Source: Pirellulaceae bacterium (GTDB lineage: Bacteria > Planctomycetota > Planctomycetia > Pirellulales > Pirellulaceae). Taken from it: 64,000 nucleotides of DNA. The DNA lies in contig BPJV01000010.1 of assembly GCA_026004795.1 (NCBI GenBank), positions 124,001 to 188,000 of the forward strand, in the 5' to 3' direction. The stretch's first letter is position 1. The number at the start of each line of letters is the position of its first letter. A program made the position numbers and the translations under genes. Positions 9,467-18,572 of this stretch are shown here, one piece after another. The notes below the pieces were generated by a model. The model did no database searches, was not told the origin of the DNA, and worked only from the letters and a program-made list of their open reading frames with translations.

Positions 9467-10570
9467 TCAGGGTTGTGCGGCAGAGGGTAGCCGTACAAAG
9501 CACTCGGCCGACATTCCCTCGCGCAGCAACCACTGGCCATTGAGCTGACGATTCTGCACGCGACCGGCGACTCGCACCCGGCCGACACGGATTTCGGGAG
9601 CCACGAAATCGATATTCGTTTCGAATTCAACTATTTGTTCCGGATTGATGTGCACCCGCACGAGCATGGGAGCCCCCTGCAAGGCACTGAGCGCCACCGA
9701 CTTCACATCGACCATCCCTTCCACCTTGACCGTGTTCATGTGCACCAATCTCAAGATTGGGTCTCCGGAGCGGATCCATTCCCCACGATCCCGCAATCGC
9801 TCAGCAACGACCCCGTCGAACGGAGCCTTGACCGAATAGAGTTCTAAGCGAATCTGTGCAGCCTTCACCTTCTCCTCGGCAATGGCGGCCGCCAGGACGT
9901 CCTGGTTGTGCTCCACCGTGGCCACGTCGACAGAAAAACGAGCCCGGTCACGTTCCAGCGTCTTACGGCGCACCGACGACCAGGTCGTCGAGTTTTGCTC
10001 CCACAAACGTTGCTCCGATTCCAGCTCCTCTTCGGCCAGTGCACTTGCCGCTTTGGCATAGTCGATATTGGCCGTCTGGCTCGCTTTCTCCCGCGCGGCC
10101 TGAGCTTCCTTTTCGGCAACTTGCAGCTCAGCCAGGGCGACGCGCGAATCGATCCGCAGGAGGATGTCGCCTTCGCCGACGCTATCCCCTTCTTCCACAA
10201 GAATCTCTTCGATCAGGCCATCGGCTTGGGCAGCCACTTGAATGCTGTGGATGAACTTGATGGACGCCGAATCGAGTCGGATGGCCGAGCGATCCCCCAC
10301 AGGCGAGGCGGAAGAAAAACCACCATTGGCCGGTGGTTGCGACCAGGCCACCGGTATGGCAGTCCCCACGAGGCCGGCTACCAGCCCCAATGCTCGGCAC
10401 CAATTCGCTATTGCGCCTAGGCGGCGACGCGTGGTCGCCTGCGACCGCTGCCTGCGGTCCCCCCATGAGGCAACATGCCAGAGCTGGGTCGAAACTGCCC
10501 ACCACCGATGCAGCCACGCCGTCCATCGAATCTGCTTCGTCACTTCGATCATCTTTCTAGTCAAATCCAT
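9467..10570 (-). CDS. HlyD/RND-type periplasmic adaptor protein
   Basis: 367 residues. A long basic N-terminus (to about residue 53) precedes one hydrophobic segment (about 54-75, LGLVAGLVGTAIPVAW) that is either a signal peptide or a membrane anchor. The periplasmic part has split lipoyl halves (IQVAAQADGLIEEILVEEGDSV and YSVKAPFDGVVAERL) separated by an alpha-hairpin rich in Glu, Ala and Lys, then a beta-barrel region. This is the standard membrane-fusion adaptor that bridges an inner-membrane transporter and an outer-membrane channel. It lies between the GAF-HlyD and RRE/M50/HlyD genes (51 and 108 bases), so the three very likely form one complex. No TolC-like or ABC partner is encoded beside it. 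Confidence 0.87.
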   Translation of the reverse strand: MDLTRKMIEVTKQIRWTAWLHRWWAVSTQLWHVASWGDRRQRSQATTRRRLGAIANWCRALGLVAGLVGTAIPVAWSQPPANGGFSSASPVGDRSAIRLDSASIKFIHSIQVAAQADGLIEEILVEEGDSVGEGDILLRIDSRVALAELQVAEKEAQAAREKASQTANIDYAKAASALAEEELESEQRLWEQNSTTWSSVRRKTLERDRARFSVDVATVEHNQDVLAAAIAEEKVKAAQIRLELYSVKAPFDGVVAERLRDRGEWIRSGDPILRLVHMNTVKVEGMVDVKSVALSALQGAPMLVRVHINPEQIVEFETNIDFVAPEIRVGRVRVAGRVQNRQLNGQWLLREGMSAECFVRLPSAAQP

Positions 10571-10621
10571 GTAAAACGGGTCCCAGCTGTCTTGTCTGGT
10601 CAGTATGCTTCGTGGTGTTTT

Positions 10622-12667
10622 TTAGAAAAGCAAATTCGCCCGCACCCACTCGACAACTTCGTGGAACCAGACGAATGCGGCGGAGCGCTTCCCGCACTTG
10701 ACGTCAGCAATGACCTCCGCCCCCGGTCGTCGCGAGACGCCCTCTAGCGAATCCAGGTCCACGCGAAGGCGCACGACGGCGCCTTCTTCCGGATCAAGCT
10801 CGGCACGGGCCGCCACCGCCTCCGCAGCTAAGTGGCCGTGGTGGGTTACCGCCGGGTTCGTAGACAGGATGTATTCCACGGGCAACGGTTGACCGCCGGT
10901 CTGCTCCAACGCTTCGTCCAGGTAACGCATGCGTTTTTCGGGCATCAAGACTTCCAGCTCCCACTCCCCGGATGGATCGGCGATGTTGGCGAGCACCTGC
11001 CCCGTCACCACCGGACGCGCTCGCAATCGCTTTTTCAGCTCCCAATCCATGACGATGCCGTCGATCGGTGATGTCCTCACCAATTGCGCTTCTTTCTCCT
11101 GCAGCAACGCCAACTGAGCTTCCAGCGTGTCCCGCCGCGTGAGATACTCCTCTTGTTGACCGATCAAGCGGCTTTGTTCCAACGGATCTCGCACGCTCCG
11201 GCGAATCAGTTCGGTGAGCGTAGCGATCTGCTTTTCCGCTTCTTCCAACTGGCCTTGGAGACCGGCTATCTCGATCTCCAGTTCTCGATTACGCAACTTG
11301 ACCAACGGATCACCCGCACGCACCACATCGCCGTGGTCGACGTAAACCTCCGCGACCTCCCCATCGACATGCGCGAAGACCTGCCGCTGCGTCCTTGGCT
11401 GCAACACACCGTTGGCCTCCAGATCCAAATCGATTTTCACCACGAACATGGCGATCAGGGCAGCCGTGATCAGCGTCAGGATGGCCAGCGTTTTAGGGAG
11501 AGCCGAGCCTCGAAACAGCCACATGGCGCGCCCCAAGAAGCGCCACAACGGCATCAAGAACAGTTCGTTATGGCTCAGGGCATTGCTCAACGCACGTGCT
11601 GCATGCTCGTACACCAAGTCACACCGCGATCGCAACTCCTCCTGCGGCACCTGGCTCTCGATTTGTTCCACGATCAACGCACCGATGATTTCTCGCTGCG
11701 TGGGATCCTCACGCTGCACCTTCTCCTTGGCTTTGACATCTCCCTCGACAACCCGCTCCGGTCGCCGAATGGGCAGTACGGTAATCGTCCTACCGTGGGA
11801 CAGGTCAACATAGTCCTCGATCGCCTCTTCCAACTGAGGTGGCAAGTCAAGGGTCGAACCGTCGTACCAGAGCGCCTCACCAGCGGCACACACACGAGTT
11901 GCCAAGGTGTTGAGAGCGGTGACGATGTTGGATCGATTTTCGATCGAGTCCTGCCCGGAAATCGCTCGCACCTTGCAGTGACGCCCTTTCTTGATCGCCA
12001 CGCTGACGCGGTCGCATCCGATTAGCTGCCGCCCCTCATTGGCAATCGTATAAGCCGTATCGTGGAGGTCGAGGTTATCGTGGACCAAGCGAGCGAAGTG
12101 GTCGGCGCGCTGCCACATCTGCTGACGATCGGCGACCTTCTGCAGTGTTCGCCCTTTCAGCCACTCGCCGATCAACCCGGCCATCTGTTCGAGAAAACGT
12201 TGATAACCTCGTTGGATGTTGGGCGCCGAATTGGGGCGCTGAAAGACCTCAATCACCCCAGCAGGCTGCTTTCCCGAAAACAACGGCGCTACCACCAACA
12301 GGTATTGGGTGGGATTCCCTTCCTGCTGGTCTTCACCGAGCATCGAGTTGGGCGGCACTAGCTCGGGTTGGCCACGCGAAAACAGCCGAGTCAACAATCG
12401 ACCGTGGCGTACCGCATCTTCGTTCTCAGCATCGAGCAGGTTTTGACTGACGTTGATTTGATAGCTTAGACGCAACGCCCCCGCATCGTCGAGCAACCAT
12501 ACCGCCCCGCCGACTGCCGCTAACGCATCGACAATCCGTTTCAAGACGGCCGGGTAGTACTCTTCCGCCGGCGTGTCGGACCGCGACAACTCCGCGATTT
12601 CATTGATCAACGCCCGGATTTGCTGTTTGGTCTGTTCGACCGTCTCGGGAGATGGTGTTGTCGACAT
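10622..12667 (-). CDS. GAF-domain and HlyD fusion protein
   Basis: 681 residues. Residues about 35-170 and 200-365 are two GAF-like sensor modules (AVGGAVWLLDDAGALRLSYQ; IGCDRVSVAIKKG). One transmembrane helix follows (about 392-411, LAILTLITAALIAMFVV), then a periplasmic HlyD part with lipoyl halves (QVFAHVDGEVAEVYVDHGDVV; TSPIDGIVMDWEL) around a coiled-coil hairpin. The cytoplasmic sensor therefore sits on the same chain as the periplasmic adaptor. It is the first gene of the minus-strand cluster. The predicted topology allows a cytoplasmic signal to alter adaptor assembly, but that is inference. The ligand of the GAF modules is unknown. Confidence 0.85.
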   Translation of the reverse strand: MSTTPSPETVEQTKQQIRALINEIAELSRSDTPAEEYYPAVLKRIVDALAAVGGAVWLLDDAGALRLSYQINVSQNLLDAENEDAVRHGRLLTRLFSRGQPELVPPNSMLGEDQQEGNPTQYLLVVAPLFSGKQPAGVIEVFQRPNSAPNIQRGYQRFLEQMAGLIGEWLKGRTLQKVADRQQMWQRADHFARLVHDNLDLHDTAYTIANEGRQLIGCDRVSVAIKKGRHCKVRAISGQDSIENRSNIVTALNTLATRVCAAGEALWYDGSTLDLPPQLEEAIEDYVDLSHGRTITVLPIRRPERVVEGDVKAKEKVQREDPTQREIIGALIVEQIESQVPQEELRSRCDLVYEHAARALSNALSHNELFLMPLWRFLGRAMWLFRGSALPKTLAILTLITAALIAMFVVKIDLDLEANGVLQPRTQRQVFAHVDGEVAEVYVDHGDVVRAGDPLVKLRNRELEIEIAGLQGQLEEAEKQIATLTELIRRSVRDPLEQSRLIGQQEEYLTRRDTLEAQLALLQEKEAQLVRTSPIDGIVMDWELKKRLRARPVVTGQVLANIADPSGEWELEVLMPEKRMRYLDEALEQTGGQPLPVEYILSTNPAVTHHGHLAAEAVAARAELDPEEGAVVRLRVDLDSLEGVSRRPGAEVIADVKCGKRSAAFVWFHEVVEWVRANLLF

Positions 12668-13386
12668 AGCAACCTTCTATTGGTCCGTGAATGCTCATGT
12701 ACCAACACGTGTACATGCTCGGGGATCCAACTGACACACTAATTCCCTCACCGGCGGTCGCAAACGCTTCGGGGCAGCAACTACCGTGACTTCGGTTCGC
12801 CAGCAACGGAACGTGACGGTTATACCAATTGTCTTCAGATCCGGCCTAGTGAAATCTTGGCGAAACGCCACGTTGGAGGGAGTCGCAGTCAAGAAAGTTC
12901 CCCAGAATCCAGAAAAAACCAGGCTTCATGGCTTCCACTTGACTTCCCCGCCAACCAATGTTGCTCGGCGTTCGTACTAAGAGTATAAACGACGAAGCAG
13001 GGTAAGGTGAACACGTGCGGAGCAATGTAGCGGCAGTTTTTTCGTTCCTTGTCGATAACATCGATTCTGCAAGGAACGCGCCGACGCAGTGCTGCGTCCC
13101 AAGGGCATTGACGACTACGAACGGTTGCATTGGCCCCATTTTGAAGCATCCTAAACGAACCGTGGAAGGCTGGCCGAACATACCCTGCCTAACCCCCAGC
13201 GGTGCATGCCAACCCTGTTGCGGGAACAGTACCGGAGCGACGCTCTGTCTCTGCCGGAGGGGCGTGAAACATGCTCTAGCGGTGGTGGCGCCGTACGAGA
13301 ATGGCAGGACGCGCCGTTGCAACTGCTCCTTAGACACGCGACAGGGTTAAACCATCAGGACACCGAGCAACTCTCCGGGAGCGTTT
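12668..13386. other. Divergent intergenic region, 0.7 kb
   Basis: Lies between the start of the GAF-HlyD gene (minus) and the start of the GAF-like gene (plus), so it must carry both promoters. The open frames inside it have no supportable features. No operator-like palindrome could be singled out with confidence. Confidence 0.6.
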
Positions 13387-14352
13387 TTGTTGGCTATGAA
13401 TAATAAGGCGTGGCAGGAAGCAATCTCGCACTTGCCCGACTCATCGTCGACCGGGCGCCCCCAAGAACTGTTGGCGGTCCAACAGCTGATCGAGGGCGAT
13501 TTGCCGCTGCAGCCATTTCTAGAACAACTGCTTCCCCATGCCTGCCAGTTGTTTGGTGGAGTGGCCGCGGTCACTTGGTTGAAAGCGGCCGGTGCTCCGG
13601 GAGCCGTGTTCGGTATTCGCTATCTCATGGACGGAGTCTTGCAATCGCTCGCCGGCCAACAGAAGCACGAGCGCCTCGTCCAGATCGCCTGGCGGCAACG
13701 TAAACCGATGCTGGCAGAGCCGACGAGGAAGAAGGCAAGCACCCCCGAGGACGCCGAGCACGCCCAGCTGTCCTCTCACAATCCGACCGCCCATCCGCTG
13801 CTGTTCGGGCCCATTTTGCACTTGTCCGAACCGATCGCATTGCTGGAAATCGTCCTGGCAACACGCGGTGAACCGTTGACCGGCCACCAGCGACAGCTCT
13901 ACCTGCGGGGAATACAACTGTTTGCCGATCGGGTCTATCAAGGTCTCCGTCGACGGATGACTCTGCCGGCGGCGACGCTCCGGCATGCTACCGAGCAACT
14001 GGAACAACTGGTCAGTGATGTCCAGGCGTTGCAGCAGCAGATTCTGAGGACGATTGAAGCGCGCTTGCAGCAATTCCACGGTTGGTCGTTCCCTACCATC
14101 GCCGAGAATCAAGAATTCGCCAAGATGGTGCACCAAATGCTTGACGCCCACGGACTACGAGTTCAGTGCACCGAGTGCGGCAGCCCAGCGATCTTACGCT
14201 GTTTGCGTGCTGGCAATGCGAAGAACGGCGCTTTCGTCTTCGACCACTACTTGGAATCAGGGCGGACTTTTCATGGCGGGCCCACCACGGTACCTCGTCT
14301 CAAGGTCGTGCCCAAGCCGGCTCGCCGTTCGGCCATTTCCAACACTGCCTGA
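13387..14352 (+). CDS. GAF-like protein with C-terminal Cys motif
   Basis: About 320 residues, cytoplasmic. The N-terminal half (LLPHACQLFGGVAAVTWLKAAG) resembles the first GAF-like module of the divergently transcribed GAF-HlyD protein. Residues about 200-235 are a predicted coiled coil. The C-terminal 65 residues carry Cys261, Cys264 and Cys272 (CTECGSPAILRC) and a conserved-looking FVFDHYLESGRTFHGG segment, suggesting a small zinc-binding module. The start is uncertain: TTG at 13387 has GGGAG five bases upstream, while ATG at 13396 is the nearest ATG. Sharing a promoter region and a sensor fold with the export cluster suggests a regulator of that cluster. No DNA-binding domain is seen. Confidence 0.7.
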   Translation: MLAMNNKAWQEAISHLPDSSSTGRPQELLAVQQLIEGDLPLQPFLEQLLPHACQLFGGVAAVTWLKAAGAPGAVFGIRYLMDGVLQSLAGQQKHERLVQIAWRQRKPMLAEPTRKKASTPEDAEHAQLSSHNPTAHPLLFGPILHLSEPIALLEIVLATRGEPLTGHQRQLYLRGIQLFADRVYQGLRRRMTLPAATLRHATEQLEQLVSDVQALQQQILRTIEARLQQFHGWSFPTIAENQEFAKMVHQMLDAHGLRVQCTECGSPAILRCLRAGNAKNGAFVFDHYLESGRTFHGGPTTVPRLKVVPKPARRSAISNTA

Positions 14353-14648
14353 CCGTTATCTACCGGAGCAGGGACGAGTGTCGCTCCTGTTTGACGCAGG
14401 GCCCATTCTTCTCGGGGGCCTTTGGAAAGCTGCGGTGCCTGTGTTGCTTGTCCGCGGCGGTCCTCCAGGCCAAGCGATCGACGTTATCTCTTGAAGCAGG
14501 TGGACGTTCCCGCTTGTTTGCCACACCGTGCCATTGAAGCTTGCTTGCATGTCGACGACGGAACATCCGTCAAGACCTCATGGAGATGGCGCCAAGTCGG
14601 TCGAGCGGCCGGAACGGAGGTGGTGCTGCCGCCGTAGGCTGAAAGCGG

Positions 14649-15071
14649 TCAACGAGCGTCTGATCGATGAAGCTTGCAGGTGCCCTCGTCACAAGCAGCA
14701 AGACGATAACGGCGCTGGGCGATCCAGCGATAAGCACGGCGCCAGCAAGGCATCATACCGGGCAGGTGCATCAGCGGGGCCAGCGGCCATAGCAGCGGCA
14801 GCCGCCGAGATAGCGCCCGCATGGCATCCGCTCCACCATAAGCCTCTCCCGCGGGGGTTATCAACCACATCTGTTCCATCAATTGCTCGTAACTGAGTTG
14901 AGGATAGCGCTCAGCCACGCGTGGATCGTGCAAGTCGATGTACGTTAGCCGCCCGCCGTCGATGGCACGCAACCGCTCAACTTGCCGACGACAAAACTGG
15001 CACTTGCCATCCCAAATGACGGTGGCCAGGTCGGGATGCTCATCGGGATCGGGCAACGGACGGTCGCTCAT
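14649..15071 (-). CDS. DCC-family thiol-disulfide oxidoreductase-like (DUF393)
   Basis: 140 residues with the family signature DGKCQFC at residues 21-27, a thioredoxin-like CxxC site, and the downstream helices typical of DUF393 (AMRALSRRLPLLWPLAPLMHLPG). It has no signal peptide, so it is cytoplasmic or peripheral to the inner membrane. It is the last of four same-strand genes (isomerase, deoC, sulfatase, this), 75 bases after the sulfatase stop. The name of the family rests on the DxxCxxC motif; the redox partner is not known. Confidence 0.88.
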   Translation of the reverse strand: MSDRPLPDPDEHPDLATVIWDGKCQFCRRQVERLRAIDGGRLTYIDLHDPRVAERYPQLSYEQLMEQMWLITPAGEAYGGADAMRALSRRLPLLWPLAPLMHLPGMMPCWRRAYRWIAQRRYRLAACDEGTCKLHRSDAR

Positions 15072-15146
15072 TGGGCACCTGGAATACGAAACATTTCTGA
15101 ATCAACACACTGCCATCGCCGCATGGGGGAAAAAGAATTCAAGTTC

Positions 15147-16622
15147 TCAAAAATCACGAAACGGGCCGCGCGGCTCTGCCGCCTCCATCTCCCGCTGCCA
15201 AGCTGCGAAGATCCGTTGCAGGCGAACCACGACGTCGGGCCGTTGAGCAGACAAATCGTGCTGTTCGCCCACGTCCTCACTCAGATTGTACAATCCCTTC
15301 CCCGCCTTGGTATCCACCCATTTCCACGTGCCCTCGCGAACTGCTCGATCGTCGCGACGCTGCCAACACATGACTTCTCGCGGGCTGGCGACGTCATCGC
15401 TCAGGATGTCGATCACATCGTATCCATCGAGCACCAACTGCGGCGGCAAAGAGGCCTGGCAGAGATTGGCGACAGTCGGAAAAAGCTCCAACGAACTGAG
15501 GAACTGGTCTCGCACTTCACCGGCTGGAATCCGCGGAGGATAGACAACCATCGCGGGAACCCGTATGCCTCCTTCCCACAACTGGGCCTTGTGCCCTCTC
15601 AAAGGGCCATTGTCTGCAATACTGCTGCCGCCGTTGTCCGAACAGAAGAAAATAAAGGTGCGGTCCGCAATGCCGTACTGATCGATCAATTGGACGACTC
15701 GGCCAATCGCCGCATCCATGTGGGTAACCGCCGCGCAATACTCGAGACGTCTGCCCGCCCGATTGCGCACCTGTGCCGGTTTGCCGTAGCGCTCGGCTTG
15801 TTGCACCCCGGCTTCTTTCTGTAAGTGCGGATAAAGGGACTTGTAATGCTCCGTTGCTTGCGGCGCTGAGCGAATCACTGGATCCAAATTGGAAGCCGAG
15901 TGAGGCGCGTTGAACGGCAGGTAGAGGAAGAACGGCTCGTCGTGGCACTCGGCCAAGAACCGCTCCGCTTCCCGCAAGAACAAATCAGTGCAATAAGTAC
16001 CTCGATCCTCCTCCGTCGGTGCTGCCCCCCGATACATGCTGGGGATACCATAACGCTCGTGGGTGAAGTAATCGATCCCCGTGTTGACGAATCCGTAAAA
16101 CCTTTCGAACCCGCGCGACGTAGGCAAGAATCGCCGGAGGGAACCTAAGTCCCATTTACCGAAAATCGCCGTGCGATAACCTCGACGGCGCAACAGTTCG
16201 GCCAGAAGCAATTCACGCTCATCCATGCCACCAATTCGCTCGAATGTCACGGCGTACTCAGCAGGTGAGTAGCGATACCCGTAGTCCGGCGCTTCATTGC
16301 GCAGCATGTCGTACATGCCGTTGCGCTGGGGATAGCGGCCGGTTAGCAGACTGCCGCGACTGGGGGTACACGCGGGCCAAGCGACGTAGAAGTTCGTCAA
16401 TCGCACGCCGCGGGCCGCCAGTTGATCAAGGTTCGGGGTGAGCACTTCACTGCTACCAAAACAACCCACATCTCCGTAGCCTTGGTCATCGCTGACGATC
16501 CACACCACATTGGGTGGGACGTGCCGTTGCTCTGCGGCGGCGATGGTCGTAGTGGCAGCGAAAACCAGCCACCAACAAACGGCGGCACCGACGGTCCATA
16601 CAATGCTGGGATAGTACCTCAT
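15147..16622 (-). CDS. Secreted sulfatase, Cys-type
   Basis: 491 residues with an N-terminal signal peptide (about 1-30). The alkaline-phosphatase-superfamily start NVVWIVSDDQGYGDVG supplies the metal-binding Asp pair, and CTPSRGSLLTGR at 85-96 holds the Cys that must be converted to formylglycine. Later metal ligands appear in FCSDNGGSS. The C-terminal part is typical of planctomycete arylsulfatases acting on polysaccharide sulfate esters in the periplasm or outside the cell. The substrate cannot be told. No formylglycine-generating enzyme is encoded in the window. It sits downstream of deoC (151 bases) and may belong to a sugar-catabolic group. Confidence 0.92.
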   Translation of the reverse strand: MRYYPSIVWTVGAAVCWWLVFAATTTIAAAEQRHVPPNVVWIVSDDQGYGDVGCFGSSEVLTPNLDQLAARGVRLTNFYVAWPACTPSRGSLLTGRYPQRNGMYDMLRNEAPDYGYRYSPAEYAVTFERIGGMDERELLLAELLRRRGYRTAIFGKWDLGSLRRFLPTSRGFERFYGFVNTGIDYFTHERYGIPSMYRGAAPTEEDRGTYCTDLFLREAERFLAECHDEPFFLYLPFNAPHSASNLDPVIRSAPQATEHYKSLYPHLQKEAGVQQAERYGKPAQVRNRAGRRLEYCAAVTHMDAAIGRVVQLIDQYGIADRTFIFFCSDNGGSSIADNGPLRGHKAQLWEGGIRVPAMVVYPPRIPAGEVRDQFLSSLELFPTVANLCQASLPPQLVLDGYDVIDILSDDVASPREVMCWQRRDDRAVREGTWKWVDTKAGKGLYNLSEDVGEQHDLSAQRPDVVVRLQRIFAAWQREMEAAEPRGPFRDF

Positions 16623-16773
16623 CCGAGTTCGCCTCGATTATCGTCACTCTCGAACCTCACGTGCACGCACCGAACTCGGTGTGGTGCCTCCCCATGCTTC
16701 GGTGAAGTGGAACCGGGCAGCGGATGGATGCCGCTTGCCTCACCGCTGTTTAACCGTCTGGCGCAACGGATTG

Positions 16774-17502
16774 TCAATATCCGCCAGTGGTGGCGGAGGA
16801 TTCGGCGAATTCAATCGGTTCCAATCCCAGGGCTTTTCGCGCAGCATCGAGAATGTCCCGAGTCCGGCTGGCTCCACAGCGTGTGACGCCGATTTGCCGC
16901 ACTTGTTGTAGGGTAGCAAAGTCACGAACACCGCCGGCTGCTTTTACCTGGACGTGTGGACCAACGTGCCGAACCATCAACTGAAGGTCCTCCAACGTCG
17001 CGCCGCCAGTTCCAAAACCCGTGCTCGTCTTGACCCAGTCTGCGCCGAGTTCCGTACAGATCTCGCACAATCGAATCTTGTGTTCATCCTGGAGGAAGCA
17101 ATTCTCGAAGATCACTTTTACCTTCCTGCCGGCGGCATGGGCGACCTCGATTACCGCCGCAATGTCTCGCGCCACGTAGTCCCAATTCCCACTTAGTACC
17201 TGACTGATGTTCACCACCATATCCAATTCCTGGCCACCATCGTCGATCGCCCGCTCGGCCTCCTGCCGTTTCACGTCGGTGCGGTGACCGCCGTGAGGAA
17301 AGCCGATGGTAGTGCTGGGCAGGACATCCGTACCTGCTAGCAGTTCGGTGCATCGACGCAGGTAATACGGCATGATGCACACGCTGGCCACCTCGTAGGC
17401 AATGGCCAGTCGACACCCGGACTCCAATTCCGCCTCCGTCAGATTGGGAGCCAACAACGAATGGTCGATCATTTTCGCGTAATCACGATAGGTCGCGGAC
17501 AT
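16774..17502 (-). CDS. deoC: Deoxyribose-phosphate aldolase
   Basis: 242 residues, class I aldolase that splits 2-deoxyribose 5-phosphate into acetaldehyde and glyceraldehyde 3-phosphate, the last step of deoxynucleoside breakdown. The Schiff-base lysine is Lys158 in VKTSTGFG, and Lys187 in VKAAGGVRD is the second catalytic lysine; the Asp in ELDMVVNI completes the site. Length is normal for the family. The start at 17502 (MSATYRD) is preferred over TTG at 17520, as an AAGAG box lies just upstream. It follows a sugar-phosphate isomerase-like gene by 152 bases and precedes a sulfatase by 151, so it is probably part of a carbohydrate operon. Confidence 0.95.
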   Translation of the reverse strand: MSATYRDYAKMIDHSLLAPNLTEAELESGCRLAIAYEVASVCIMPYYLRRCTELLAGTDVLPSTTIGFPHGGHRTDVKRQEAERAIDDGGQELDMVVNISQVLSGNWDYVARDIAAVIEVAHAAGRKVKVIFENCFLQDEHKIRLCEICTELGADWVKTSTGFGTGGATLEDLQLMVRHVGPHVQVKAAGGVRDFATLQQVRQIGVTRCGASRTRDILDAARKALGLEPIEFAESSATTGGY

Positions 17503-17654
17503 AAACAATCTCTTGAGCAATGGGATTTCAACAACAAGAAAGTCGATTCAACGAATGGTCATGACATCGGTCTGCTGTCGCCAGCGTCAGGGGGGCAGCT
17601 GCGTCGATTTGGCCCTCGGTGAGGAATTTCAGCGGCTGGCCTTCACGCGATCCT

Positions 17655-18572
17655 TCACGCGATAAAATTCCGCAGGAACCGATGACTTTGCACCAAGGAT
17701 TTCTTGCGGTCGTCTACGGAGCCCTCGAAGGCACGATCTTCCACTTCCACGCATACAGGTCCGCGATAGCCAACGTCCAACAGGGTGGCGATGAAAGCCC
17801 CCCAATCGATCTCTCCCAGCCCCGGAATCTTCGGTGTATGGTACTGTGTTGGATAAGCCAGTGTTCCCACGTCGTCCAATCGGTGCCGATCGATGCGCAC
17901 ATCTTTAGCGTGGATATGAAACAGGCGGTCCGAAAAATTGCGGAGCGGCGCCAGGTAATCCATGTGTTGCCAAACCATGTGGGACGGGTCGTAGTTCAGC
18001 CCCAAGTTGGGACTGTCAAACTGCTCGAACAGACGACGCCAGATGGCTGGAGACACGGCAATGTTCTTACCCCCCGGCCATTCATCCTCGGTAAACGACA
18101 TGGGACAGTTTTCGATGCCGATCTTGATTTTCAGCGACTCGGCCATCTCGATCAATGGTCCCCAGGTATCGACCAACCGAGGCCAATTCGCATCGACGCT
18201 CTTGCTGGGGTCTCGCCCGATAAAGGTGTTGACGCGGTTCAGCCCTAGTTTGGCGGCACCTTCAAAAACACGTTTCAAATGCTCCACGGCCTGAGTCGCT
18301 TCCTGAACGTCGGGCGAAAGGTAGTTGGGATAGTAGCCCAACGCACTGATAGTGACGCCCGTCGTTTCCACAATACTGCGAATCTCGGCAATTTTCGTTT
18401 CGCTCAATTGGTTGACGTCGATATGTGTCACCCCGGCATACCGCCGCTCTGCCTTGCTGACCGGCCAACACATGACTTCGACGCATTGATAGCCGATCTC
18501 GTGGGCCAATTCGAACAACTGGCGAAACTCCAAATCGGGCAGAATGGCACTGGCGAAACCAAGCTGTAACAT
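17655..18572 (-). CDS. Sugar phosphate isomerase/epimerase (xylose isomerase-like TIM barrel)
   Basis: 305 residues, cytoplasmic TIM barrel of the AP endonuclease 2/xylose isomerase-like superfamily. Metal-ligand candidates are Glu154 (GIENCP), Asp195 and His198 (NYDPSHM), His221 (HIHAKD) and Glu278 (EVEDRAFEG). The family includes sugar epimerases, tagatose/psicose epimerases and inosose-type enzymes, so the exact substrate is open. It is the first gene of the minus-strand group isomerase-deoC-sulfatase-DCC, which points to breakdown of a sugar released from sulfated or nucleoside material. There is no signal peptide. Confidence 0.88.
   Translation of the reverse strand: MLQLGFASAILPDLEFRQLFELAHEIGYQCVEVMCWPVSKAERRYAGVTHIDVNQLSETKIAEIRSIVETTGVTISALGYYPNYLSPDVQEATQAVEHLKRVFEGAAKLGLNRVNTFIGRDPSKSVDANWPRLVDTWGPLIEMAESLKIKIGIENCPMSFTEDEWPGGKNIAVSPAIWRRLFEQFDSPNLGLNYDPSHMVWQHMDYLAPLRNFSDRLFHIHAKDVRIDRHRLDDVGTLAYPTQYHTPKIPGLGEIDWGAFIATLLDVGYRGPVCVEVEDRAFEGSVDDRKKSLVQSHRFLRNFIA

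Noticed and set aside
9355-9630. 91-codon minus-strand frame between the HlyD and M50 genes
   Set aside because: Mostly overlaps the HlyD gene in another frame; no support for a small gene in the 108-base gap.
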